A stretch of DNA of 64,000 nt, taken from contig CP151667.1 in NCBI GenBank assembly GCA_038400315.1, forward strand, positions 3,917,174-3,981,173, in the 5' to 3' direction. This DNA is from Isosphaeraceae bacterium EP7. Its GTDB lineage: Bacteria > Planctomycetota > Planctomycetia > Isosphaerales > Isosphaeraceae. This document shows positions 55,298 through 64,000 of this stretch, one piece after another; within the stretch, counting starts at the first letter, position 1, and every line of letters starts with the position of its first letter. The translations under genes were made by a program, and so were the position numbers. The notes beneath the pieces were generated by a model that was given only the letters and a program-made list of their open reading frames with translations, had not been told where the DNA came from and ran no database searches.

Positions 55298-58200
55298 GCA
55301 ATCCGAGCAACCCGATTGGGCGTGTCCTGGAGATGCTTCTGAGCGGCGCGACGCCTTCGGAGATCACGGTCAAGTCGACCTCCGAGACGGACCCCGTGTC
55401 CGAGCGGAAGCTGCTGCGCCGCTGCGCGGTGGCCCGGCGTTTCGATAAGGAGCTCGCCGGAATCCTGGCCGAGTTGCCGACGCCTCTCCCAGATAACGTC
55501 CTTTTCGACCGCCTGACAAGCAACCCCCTGGTGGAGCGAGATCCCAATCGGAAGGATTTCTATCGGATCGATCCGGAAGCCATTGAATTGCTGATCATGG
55601 AGTGGGACGAGGGGAGGAACCTCTTGAGTCCGCTGAGGCGGAGGCTGGCGGCATACCACCGCGAGCCGTCGCATCCAGACCCGATCGAGGAGCTCTACCA
55701 GCTCGCGCGCTTCGACACCGCCGGGGCCGAGTCACGCTTCGAAGAGCTATTCAGCGAGGCCGAGGAGGGGCCGGACCTCGCCCGTTGCGCCGAGCTCATC
55801 GGCATATTCTCCGATCTCTCCCCAATCCCGGAATCGCTCCGGAAGTCGATCGAGGCCCGCCGGGCGAGGCTCAACGCGCGTTCGTTCTGGCAGGACGAGT
55901 TCTACCAGACTGGTAGCTACCTGGAACGCGAGAAGCTGAACGCCGACCTGGGACGCCTGATGGCGGGCGACGGCCTCGCGGGCCGGACCTACCAGATCCA
56001 CGCCCCGGGTGGCACGGGCAAGACCATGTTCGTCCGATGGTCGATCTCGCGATGGTGCGTCGAACGGCGGATTCCATGCGCCCGGATCGACTTCGACTTC
56101 GCCAACTCCGGGGAGCTGGCCTCGCGTCCGGAAGCCCTCGCGCTTGCGATCGCGGCACAATGGAATGGGCAGATCCCCGGCGAGCCACTGGTCAATCTGA
56201 TCGGCCGGTTATCCGGGCCGTCCCAGAGTGGCTCGTCCAGCCCTTTGGCCGAGCTAGCTAATGTGCTGACACTCCCCGACGGGGTCAATGCGTTGGTCGT
56301 ACTCGACACGCTGGAAGAGGTTCTGATTCCGCACCGGCCGCGACTCCTTGAGATACTCCGACATTTGAAGGTTCTCTGCGAGGAATCGCCGGGGAGACGA
56401 GTGCGGGTAATGCTGGCCGGGCGATACGACCTGGCGGAAAAGCTGGAACCGGAAGAGTTCGCGGTACTCGGCACCGAGCCGATCCAAGCGGAGATCTCGC
56501 CGTTCGATGAGCGAGAGTCCCGCGTGTATCTTACCGAGATCCGCGGCTTGTCAGGGGCCGACCGTTACCAGGCCGATCGGGTAGCGGCCGCCATCGAGCG
56601 TTCGCGAGGCAACCCGCTCAAGCTCCGGCTCTTCTCCGAAATCCTGATCGGCGAGCCCTCGCTCTCCGGCGACGACATCCGCGCGAATCTCTCGGTCGAG
56701 GTGGAATATCTAATCCGCCGCGTCGTCCTCCGGATCGGCGAAAACGAGCGAGACCCCGAGACCGGCCAGATCGGCGAGCTTCAAAAACAACTGCGCTGGG
56801 TCCTGCGGTACGGAGTCGTCCCCCGGAAACTCACGCTCGAATTCCTTCAGTCAGGCCCGATCCGGGAACGGATCGAGCGTGAGGCGACGGGGGAGAAGTC
56901 GGAAGATAGGCCGGAGAAGGGCTTGGAGAATCTCCGGTCCGACGCTCCCGCGTTCCCCCGCGCAGCGACCGTACCCATCTTCCAGGATCTCTGGGAAGAG
57001 CTCCGTAAATATGCAGGAGGATCATCCTGGGTGCGGGTGGCCTCGGAGGCCGGCGAGGCCGATGCGTTGGTCTTCACGCCGGATGTGCTCAACCCGATGC
57101 GTGCCCTGCTCATGGAGCAGGAGCATAACTTATTCGCAACGCTCCACCTCGAGGCCCTCGAATATTTCCGGGCGGAGGCCGAGGACGCCCGGAAACATGG
57201 CCGGGGCGACCGGGTCCGGTGGCTCCGCGAGGTCGTCTATCACGACTTCCAGCGCCGGGGCGAGGCGGCGGGCCCGGCCTGGCGTGACCTGATCTCGTCG
57301 GAGGAATTTCGCGACGACCCAGCCGGTCGCGAAATCCTGGCCGACGATGTGACCGGTCGCGCATACGTCATGGATGACGACCCTCCTCGCCCGCATATGC
57401 GGAAAGACGGGTCATGGACGATCTCCCCGGAAATCCTCTCTCTTGCCTATTACCACAAGGCCCGGGCCCTCGCCGACCTCGCCCGGTTGGGGCCCGGCAA
57501 CACCCGCCGCAGGTGGAACGACGCGAGCAACGCCTTCAAACGGCACGAGAAGGCCGCTGACCTCCTGACTGATCCAGTTGCCGAGCCCGATCCCCAGGCC
57601 GTCAGCCTGCTCGAGGCTGTGATCCAGGCCAATGCCGACGGAGGGGACGGCGACTTTGCGCTGGCCACGCTCCAATCGCTCCGGTACGCGAAGAATTCCG
57701 AAATCACGATCGAGGCGTTGCGAGAGCTGGCCCACCTTCTCGTGTTCCGGAACGACCCCGACGCAGAAGGTGTCCTGCGAGAGCTGATCGACCGGACTCC
57801 CGAGGGTGTCGACCGGCCAACCGATCTCCGGAATCGCGAGGCTTTGGCCCGCCGGCAACTCGCCTTCGACCAACTGGCGGACGCTCTGGTGACGTCCGTC
57901 GACGCGTACGAGCGGTCCCACCAGCTCGGCCCGGGCTCGGAGGAGTTCGAGGCCAGGTTCGACCTGCTCAGCCGCGAGATCCTGCTCCGATCGGGCCAAC
58001 CAGAAGAGGTCTTCAGCCCTCGGCAAATCCTCGTCGGCGGACTTACGACGCCTCGAGTTGTCCCCCTGGCCTGGGAACCCGCCACAGGCTTCTTGAAGGC
58101 CGAGGCGAGGCTGAGTCAGCTCGACCCGAAGCGGGCCCTGGACGCCCACCGCGAAGCTCGAAAGTCTGGACGGAACGATCTCCGGAAGAAATCCGGGTAT

Positions 58201-61200
58201 CTAGACCTCCTCCCCCGAAAGCCCGAGGAGCGGGAACAGAGGGCCCGGATCTCGCTGGCCTTGATGGACCTCGACCGATCGCTACAGGAACTCTCCACCT
58301 CCGGCGTGGAGTGGCTGCGTCTCGCCAAGCCCGCGAACCGCGAGGGTGCAAGGCGGGTTCTCGCCGCGCAAGCCTCGATAACGCTCCATCAGATCGGCGA
58401 TCTCAACGGGGCCGGCTCGCTGCTCGCCCTGTCCCTGCCGGCCGACGAGGAGGACCCTGGCAAGTCCGAGTCCTCACTCCGGATCGCCCTCCTCCGAGCC
58501 GGGCTTGCGGCGCGGCTCGGCGATTTGGAGAAAGCCCGCGCCCTCTTCGACGAGATGGTCACGAGGACGCAATTGTCGCCGCCCCGGTTTCGCGTCCTCG
58601 CCGCCCTCTCCGCGCTGGAGTTCGCCGAGTCCCTCGCTCCTCGGCCCTACTTCGAAGTCCTGATCGGCTCGCTCGCCGAGGTGAATCCGCACCACGCCCG
58701 CCTCGCCATGCTCGGTGGTCTCGATCGTTGCCCGCCCTTCGTCGACCTCCCCCCTCATCTCGTGTCGAGATTCCTGGGCACGCTACCGGATCTCGACGAT
58801 GTCATCCTGGCGCCGCGCGATCGCGCGATCCTGGGCCTGCTCGGCGTCGAGGCGCTGCGGGTAGTCGGGGGCGTGGACCAAGCGGTGGCAGTGCTCGATC
58901 GGGCTCGCGAGGGGCTCCTCGGCGGAGAGGTTGCGAAGTCCCGCGAGGAACGGAACATCTACCCGCTCCTCGCCCTGCTGCGGGCCGAGGACCGCCTCGG
59001 CCGACCGATCGACGCTTGCCGACGCGGCTCGGAATTGCTGCCTTCCTTCTCGGCCTCGTTCTACGGTCCCTCAGAGCTGCTCCTCGTCGCGATGGTCTGG
59101 GTCGAGCAGGCGGAGCGAGCCTTGCTCGCATCGCACGAGGAGGCGGACAAGGCGGCGGACGAGGCCATCGCCGAGTCGAGGCGACGCCTCGAAAACTCGC
59201 AATTTCCGGGGGCGAGGTCGCTTATGGCACGCCTCCTCCACGTACGCGCCAAGGTCGCCTTGCGGCGAGGGTTCGCCGATGATGCGGCCCGCTCTCGCGA
59301 GAATGCCCGGGACCTGGAGAGGTCGCTCGGCATACCGACCGCCTCGTCATCGGTCAGCTCCGATAAGTTTTCCCTCAAAGAGACGGATGAGGCCGTCTTG
59401 GTGCCTCCACCTCCACTATTGCCGACACACCCGGCCCTCGCGATCGACGTGGGATGGAAGGTAGGAGATGGTCTCTCGGTCGCGACGCGACCGCCGTCGG
59501 CACCCGGCCGCAACGTCGTTCACGGTTTCCGATTCCTGGAAGAGCGGGGGCTCGGGAGGGACCCGACGCCCGTCGACGCCGTTGCGTCCGTCCCAATGTG
59601 GCCACTGACGGCATTCGTCAGGGAGTGGCAACAGCTCGCCGTCGAGATGACCTCGCTGCTGATGCCGCCGAACACGCTCGCGGAGCTCGATACGTTCGCG
59701 AGTCGCGGCGACAATCCCGTCGACCTCCGGATCTCTATCGACGACCCGAACCTGTGCCAGTTCCCCTGGGAATTCCTCCGCAGACCGGACGGCGACCGCG
59801 CATTCCTCTCCCAGACTTCCGGAATCCGCCATCTCCATCGATCGACCGGGCCAGGCGAGACCGATCGGACGACGATCCGATGGCTCCAAGCCGTGCTCGG
59901 ACAGATGTTCGACCGCGGCCTTCTGGTCGACGGGCAGGATGGCGCGAGGCTCCGCAACGCTCTCCGATCGTTCCAATCGCAGCAAGGGCTGGAAACCACC
60001 GGCACGGCCGATGCGACGACTAGGTGGGCGCTCGACCGCGCCTGGCGACTGAGCCGCAATCAGCCGCCCCGCTCCGTGCTCCTTATCGCCGCCGACTCGC
60101 AGGATTCTTATTCGACCCTGGTGCCCTTCAAAGAGGCGATCCGGAGGATCTACCGGTTGGCCGGCTACGAGGTCACAGTTGTTTCGAGCCGGGGTCCCGA
60201 CCTCTCGGAGGTTCGGGAACTCCTCCGGGACAAGCCGCTCAGCTATATCCAGATCAGAGCCCCGCTCGCCGCGGTCTCATCGATCGGCATCTGCTTCTCT
60301 CTCTCCCTGCCGGACCAGCCATCCACGAAATTGAACACGCTGACGTCACGCGACATCGACGAATTCCTGAAAGGGCTCCCCGAGTCCGACCTGAAACCGG
60401 TCGTAATCCTCAACCCGCCGCTGCCGTCCTCCCCGTTCGAGGCGGCCCTTCAGCTCTTCCTTAAGAACGCTTTCGCCTCGGAACTGTTCTGTTTGGGCAA
60501 CGCGCCGGTCATCCTCGCGACGGGGTTAGAAGGCCTGGACTTGCCCAGTGACTTCCTCGAAGACCTGATCCGGAACGCGGCTCAAGGGATGTCGGTGGGT
60601 GACATCCTGGGGATGATCCGCCGGAGTTCCAGCACCGGCGAGAATCGTCCGCGCGATATTGGGGCGCCGCTGTTTTCCATCGGGACCGCGCTCTTCACCC
60701 GCGATCCCGACTCACGCGTCCCGGGGGCCGAGTCCGGCGTGTCGAATGTCTCGGGAGTGAACCTCGAAGTCGCGTGGGAGGTCAAGGCGGCGGCCCGGCC
60801 TGAGTTCGTCTCACGGACCGTTTATGCCTTGCTGGTCGGGATCGACGAGTATCCCCATCCGAACCCCAAGCTTCGGGGATGCGTCAACGACATCGATGTC
60901 TTCGCGGATTATCTGGGCGAGCGCGGTGGCGAATCGCAGGGCGTCGCGATAGAGATCAGGAAGCTGACGAACGCAGAAGCGACCCGCGACGCGGTCATCC
61001 GAGGCTTCCGCGAGCATCTGGCCCGGGCCGGGTCGGGCGACGTCGCCCTATTCTATTTCAGCGGGCAGGGCTCCCAGGAGCAGTCCCCCGAGGAGTTCTG
61101 GAAGATCGAGCCGGATCACCTCGACGAGACCCTCGTCTGCGTCGACAGCCGGACCCCGGGAAGCTGGGACCTCGCCGACAAGGAGATCGCCAAGCTGATC

Positions 61201-64000
61201 GGCGAGCTGGCCGCGAAGGGGCCGCATGTTGCCGTGATCCTCGACTGTTGCCATTCGGGCTCGGGGACTCGCGCGATCGAGTCGGTCGTCCGACGTGCGC
61301 CGACCGACCTCCGGCGTCGGCCGATCGAGTCTTTCCTTGTCTCTCTCCAGGAAGTCGAGGTGGCGAGCCGCGACGTGGGCGCGGGACGGTACGCCTCACC
61401 CGAGGGGCGGCACGTCCTGTTCGCGGCCTGCCGCCCCGACGAGGAAGCGAAGGAATTCTTCGGCGACGGCAAGTATCGCGGTGCTTTCTCCTACTTCCTC
61501 GTCGAGGCGTTGAAGGCCGCTGGTGGGGTTCCCACCTACCGCAACCTGTTGGACCGCGTCAGGTCACTGGTCTCCAGCCAAGTGACGAACCAGTCGCCCC
61601 AATTGGAAGCCACCCGCCCCGATGACCTCGACGCCATCTTCCTCGACGGCACGATCCTTCCCTCGTCGGCCCAGTTTGTCGCCTCGTGGAAGGCTGGCCG
61701 ATGGACGCTCAACGGCGGCTCGGCTCACGGGCTTCCCTCGCCGCACGGCAGCGACGCCGCGCGGTTCGCCCTGTTCCAATTCGACGCCGGCCCCGAAGAG
61801 CTTCGCGACCCGTCACGGGCATTGGCCACAGCCGCCGTTGTTGAGGTCTCTCTCGCCTTTAGCCGGATCGAGGTCGAGGGCGGGGTTACGCTCGACCGAT
61901 CCAGAGTCTTCAAAGCCTCGATCATCAGCCTCCCGATGCCCCAAATCGCGGTCTCCCTGCAAGGGGACGACGAAGCCCTCGGCCTCATCCGCAAGGCCTT
62001 GGCGACGTCCTCGCCCGAAGGGATGGCGTCCCCCTTCATCCGCGAGGCCGGCCCGGGCGAGCCGGCCGAGTTCTGCCTCGTTGCTCAAGCGGGAAGCTTC
62101 GAGATCACCCGCCCCGATAATACTCGGCCGATCGTCGCGCCGATCGACGACAAGGATCCGGCGAGTGCCCAACTCACCGTGGCCAGGCTGGAGCACATCG
62201 CTCGATGGACCCTGACCGCGAGGCTGAGCAACCCCGCCAGTTCAATCCAGCCGAGCGATGTCAAAATCACGGTCCTTTTCGATAGCAAGGAAGTCGCCGG
62301 GCGTGAGATCCGGCTCGAATACAGGGACCTGAATGGTCGGCTTGTTGGTCCCCAGTTCCAGATCTCCATCACGAATAATTCCCATCGCCGGCTCTACTGC
62401 TGCCTGCTCGATCTGACTCAGGGATACAAGGTCTTCGCCGGCCTCTTCCGCGCCGGCTGCATCCAGCTCGACCCCGGGCAAACTGTCTGGGCGAGCGACG
62501 GTAAACCGATCTCGGCCAACATCCCCGATGCGGATTGGTCTCAGGGGATTATCGAGTACAAGGACTTGCTCAAGCTGATCGTCTGCACCCAGGAATTCGA
62601 CGCGAGCCTCCTGGAGCAGCCCTCGCTCCTCGATTTGGCAACTCGAAGTATGAGGCCATCGAATCGAAGCATGAGGCAATCGATCGGCCTCCTCGGATCT
62701 CTGAATGGCATCCTCAAAAAAGTCCAGACGCGGGAGCTGAATGCCTCACCCACCGTATCTACCCTCGACGACTGGCAGACGTCCGAGCTCACATTCACGA
62801 CCGTCCGACCGTTGGACAAGGCCAGCGTCCCGGGCCCCGGCCAATCCGAGGCCTTGACCAATGGCGTCCTTCTCAATGGGCATCCCAAGCTTCGGGCCGA
62901 TGCACGACTCTCCACCGAAGCTCTCGCCTCTCGCGACCTGGGCAGCGTCAATCTGCCCCGCCTCCTCGTCGAGGACCCCGCTGTCTGCGTGCCGTTTTCT
63001 GCCCCCGGGACGTTTGGCGGCCCGGGGCTCAGCGTCCTGGAACTGACCGGCGTGGAAGACTCGCGACATGTCACCCACGAGTCGCCACTCCGGCTGACTT
63101 TCCCCCTGGCCCTAAAGCGGAATGAGCATGTGATCGCCGTTGCCTTCGACGGCGAATTCTTCCTCCCGATCGGCCGCGACGAGGTCCGCTCCCAGACCTC
63201 CACGACAGTAGCAATCGATCGGCTCCCTCCGACGCTGGCCGACGGGCGATCGCTCGGTGGCGCCATCAAGATCTTCTTGGAAAAGGTGGTCGATCGCGCG
63301 GAGCTCCCCGCTCCGACGCGATCGATTTTCTCCGTCGCCGTAGCGTCCAACGGGGTCGTCACCACGATCGGCAATCATGCGGAAGTCAGCGACCGAGTCG
63401 CGAAGTCCGCCCGCGTCCTGCTGCTCATCCCCGGCTTCATCGGCGACGTTCGGGATATGGCATCGGCCGTCCAATTCGCCAGGCTCGCTGATGGAACAAC
63501 TCTAGCGTCCCGATACGACGCGGTGCTGACCTTCGACGTCGAAGGTGGAGACGCGGGCATCGAGCAGAATGCCAAGAACCTCCGGGAATGCCTGGAGTTG
63601 GTCGGGTTGGGAGTTGGGCACGGGAAGCAACTTGACATCGTGGCCCATTCCACCGGCGGCCTGATCGCCCGGTGGTTCATCGAACGCGAGGGTGGCCCCG
63701 CTGTGGCCAGCCGGCTCGTTATGCTGGGCACACCCAACGCCGGCCTAACCTGGCCAGGCCCGCGAGACTGGTCGACCCTCGCCCTCGCGTTTGGGTTCAA
63801 TCAGTTCACCAAGATTGCCTGGCCCGCCCCGGTCATCGCGCAATTGGCGGCGCTCGGCCCGAATTCCTCCGCAGTCCTTAGGGATAGCCTTGCCGGTTCT
63901 CCCATCCTCGCCGAACTGGCGAAGGGGGGCGAGCCCGACATCCCCTACGCCGTGCTCGCCGGTCAGTCATCGATCCTCCCGATGGCATTCAATTCGAGTG
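55294..64000 (+). CDS. Giant STAND-like NTPase / pseudo-CHAT / pseudo-caspase / lipase protein, 3' end outside window
   Basis: Open from GTG 55294 to the window end, 2902 codons with no stop. The order is: N-terminal helical part (1-225); STAND/AAA NTPase with Walker A PGGTGKT (K243), Walker B ALVVLDTLEE (D338), and AGRYD (377-379); long helical TPR-like region (about 500-1440); CHAT-like domain (about 1465-1800) with FPWEFLRRPDGDRAFL, but RAP and NPP where His and Cys should be, and a peptidoglycan-binding_1-like insert (about 1530-1585, LVDGQDGARLRNALRSFQ); a C14 caspase domain (about 1842-2130) with Q1925 replacing the catalytic His (FYFSGQGSQEQ) while C1986 is kept; the beta region; and a lipase with S2786 (DIVAHSTGGLIARW). 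No signal peptide is seen. It looks like a sensor scaffold built on a copy of the caspase-lipase. Confidence 0.85.
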   Translation, partial: MSNPSNPIGRVLEMLLSGATPSEITVKSTSETDPVSERKLLRRCAVARRFDKELAGILAELPTPLPDNVLFDRLTSNPLVERDPNRKDFYRIDPEAIELLIMEWDEGRNLLSPLRRRLAAYHREPSHPDPIEELYQLARFDTAGAESRFEELFSEAEEGPDLARCAELIGIFSDLSPIPESLRKSIEARRARLNARSFWQDEFYQTGSYLEREKLNADLGRLMAGDGLAGRTYQIHAPGGTGKTMFVRWSISRWCVERRIPCARIDFDFANSGELASRPEALALAIAAQWNGQIPGEPLVNLIGRLSGPSQSGSSSPLAELANVLTLPDGVNALVVLDTLEEVLIPHRPRLLEILRHLKVLCEESPGRRVRVMLAGRYDLAEKLEPEEFAVLGTEPIQAEISPFDERESRVYLTEIRGLSGADRYQADRVAAAIERSRGNPLKLRLFSEILIGEPSLSGDDIRANLSVEVEYLIRRVVLRIGENERDPETGQIGELQKQLRWVLRYGVVPRKLTLEFLQSGPIRERIEREATGEKSEDRPEKGLENLRSDAPAFPRAATVPIFQDLWEELRKYAGGSSWVRVASEAGEADALVFTPDVLNPMRALLMEQEHNLFATLHLEALEYFRAEAEDARKHGRGDRVRWLREVVYHDFQRRGEAAGPAWRDLISSEEFRDDPAGREILADDVTGRAYVMDDDPPRPHMRKDGSWTISPEILSLAYYHKARALADLARLGPGNTRRRWNDASNAFKRHEKAADLLTDPVAEPDPQAVSLLEAVIQANADGGDGDFALATLQSLRYAKNSEITIEALRELAHLLVFRNDPDAEGVLRELIDRTPEGVDRPTDLRNREALARRQLAFDQLADALVTSVDAYERSHQLGPGSEEFEARFDLLSREILLRSGQPEEVFSPRQILVGGLTTPRVVPLAWEPATGFLKAEARLSQLDPKRALDAHREARKSGRNDLRKKSGYLDLLPRKPEEREQRARISLALMDLDRSLQELSTSGVEWLRLAKPANREGARRVLAAQASITLHQIGDLNGAGSLLALSLPADEEDPGKSESSLRIALLRAGLAARLGDLEKARALFDEMVTRTQLSPPRFRVLAALSALEFAESLAPRPYFEVLIGSLAEVNPHHARLAMLGGLDRCPPFVDLPPHLVSRFLGTLPDLDDVILAPRDRAILGLLGVEALRVVGGVDQAVAVLDRAREGLLGGEVAKSREERNIYPLLALLRAEDRLGRPIDACRRGSELLPSFSASFYGPSELLLVAMVWVEQAERALLASHEEADKAADEAIAESRRRLENSQFPGARSLMARLLHVRAKVALRRGFADDAARSRENARDLERSLGIPTASSSVSSDKFSLKETDEAVLVPPPPLLPTHPALAIDVGWKVGDGLSVATRPPSAPGRNVVHGFRFLEERGLGRDPTPVDAVASVPMWPLTAFVREWQQLAVEMTSLLMPPNTLAELDTFASRGDNPVDLRISIDDPNLCQFPWEFLRRPDGDRAFLSQTSGIRHLHRSTGPGETDRTTIRWLQAVLGQMFDRGLLVDGQDGARLRNALRSFQSQQGLETTGTADATTRWALDRAWRLSRNQPPRSVLLIAADSQDSYSTLVPFKEAIRRIYRLAGYEVTVVSSRGPDLSEVRELLRDKPLSYIQIRAPLAAVSSIGICFSLSLPDQPSTKLNTLTSRDIDEFLKGLPESDLKPVVILNPPLPSSPFEAALQLFLKNAFASELFCLGNAPVILATGLEGLDLPSDFLEDLIRNAAQGMSVGDILGMIRRSSSTGENRPRDIGAPLFSIGTALFTRDPDSRVPGAESGVSNVSGVNLEVAWEVKAAARPEFVSRTVYALLVGIDEYPHPNPKLRGCVNDIDVFADYLGERGGESQGVAIEIRKLTNAEATRDAVIRGFREHLARAGSGDVALFYFSGQGSQEQSPEEFWKIEPDHLDETLVCVDSRTPGSWDLADKEIAKLIGELAAKGPHVAVILDCCHSGSGTRAIESVVRRAPTDLRRRPIESFLVSLQEVEVASRDVGAGRYASPEGRHVLFAACRPDEEAKEFFGDGKYRGAFSYFLVEALKAAGGVPTYRNLLDRVRSLVSSQVTNQSPQLEATRPDDLDAIFLDGTILPSSAQFVASWKAGRWTLNGGSAHGLPSPHGSDAARFALFQFDAGPEELRDPSRALATAAVVEVSLAFSRIEVEGGVTLDRSRVFKASIISLPMPQIAVSLQGDDEALGLIRKALATSSPEGMASPFIREAGPGEPAEFCLVAQAGSFEITRPDNTRPIVAPIDDKDPASAQLTVARLEHIARWTLTARLSNPASSIQPSDVKITVLFDSKEVAGREIRLEYRDLNGRLVGPQFQISITNNSHRRLYCCLLDLTQGYKVFAGLFRAGCIQLDPGQTVWASDGKPISANIPDADWSQGIIEYKDLLKLIVCTQEFDASLLEQPSLLDLATRSMRPSNRSMRQSIGLLGSLNGILKKVQTRELNASPTVSTLDDWQTSELTFTTVRPLDKASVPGPGQSEALTNGVLLNGHPKLRADARLSTEALASRDLGSVNLPRLLVEDPAVCVPFSAPGTFGGPGLSVLELTGVEDSRHVTHESPLRLTFPLALKRNEHVIAVAFDGEFFLPIGRDEVRSQTSTTVAIDRLPPTLADGRSLGGAIKIFLEKVVDRAELPAPTRSIFSVAVASNGVVTTIGNHAEVSDRVAKSARVLLLIPGFIGDVRDMASAVQFARLADGTTLASRYDAVLTFDVEGGDAGIEQNAKNLRECLELVGLGVGHGKQLDIVAHSTGGLIARWFIEREGGPAVASRLVMLGTPNAGLTWPGPRDWSTLALAFGFNQFTKIAWPAPVIAQLAALGPNSSAVLRDSLAGSPILAELAKGGEPDIPYAVLAGQSSILPMAFNSS
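62643..62684 (+). repeat. Two-unit 21-bp tandem repeat inside the giant gene
   Basis: Two adjacent 21-base units (62643-62663 and 62664-62684) differ at three positions and encode RSMRPSN and RSMRQSI. The insertion keeps the frame and lies in a loop of the beta region that is shorter in the caspase-lipase paralogue. Confidence 0.7.

Overview
The window is a high-GC chromosomal segment of a planctomycete, most likely Isosphaeraceae-like. This rests on two DUF1559 pseudopilin-like proteins each preceded by a small lipoprotein gene, a Tat-exported Gfo/Idh/MocA protein, a large exported protein with a carbohydrate-binding look, and frequent large proteins of mixed domains. Species assignment is inference; no rRNA is present.

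Layout. 1-25 kb is mostly housekeeping: a metallophosphoesterase end, a Gfo/Idh oxidoreductase, two lipoprotein/DUF1559 pairs, a membrane-TPR protein, cysK followed by a JAMM peptidase, a thioredoxin-fold protein, ndk, ligA, tRNA-Gly, trigger factor with two tandem clpP genes, tRNA-Pro and an aldo/keto reductase. 25-30 kb is a cassette of DUF1016-like, DUF1257, DUF2997, Ycf46-like AAA ATPase and small unknown genes, lying downstream of tRNA-Pro. 30-39 kb is a defence-type block: a TerB_N/TerB_C protein (frameshifted), a BrxD-like ATPase, a BrxHI/Lhr-like helicase, a 5'-truncated serine recombinase and an HNH endonuclease with a McrA-like N-terminus.

39-49.4 kb, on the minus strand, holds a kinase-like gene (frameshifted at a C8 tract), a caspase with a C-terminal effector-associated domain (EAD), and an LRR-Roc-COR GTPase with a homologous EAD. 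An IS1380-family element has cut the GTPase gene. Removing it and one copy of its 6-bp target repeat restores one frame joining five membrane segments to the GTPase. An ISAzo13-type element and an IS3 remnant lie next to this cluster.

49.6 kb to the window end, on the plus strand, is the most striking locus: a caspase-lipase fusion, a CHAT protease fused to an ATPase-like region, and a giant protein (at least 2902 residues, running off the window). The giant combines a STAND-like NTPase, a long helical region, a degenerate CHAT domain with a peptidoglycan-binding-like insert, a caspase domain whose catalytic His is Gln, and a second copy of the caspase-lipase tail. The inferred logic is an NTP-dependent sensor controlling protease and lipase effectors, that is, a conflict or programmed-death system. 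No function has been shown, and the trio as a unit is the best candidate here for an undescribed system.
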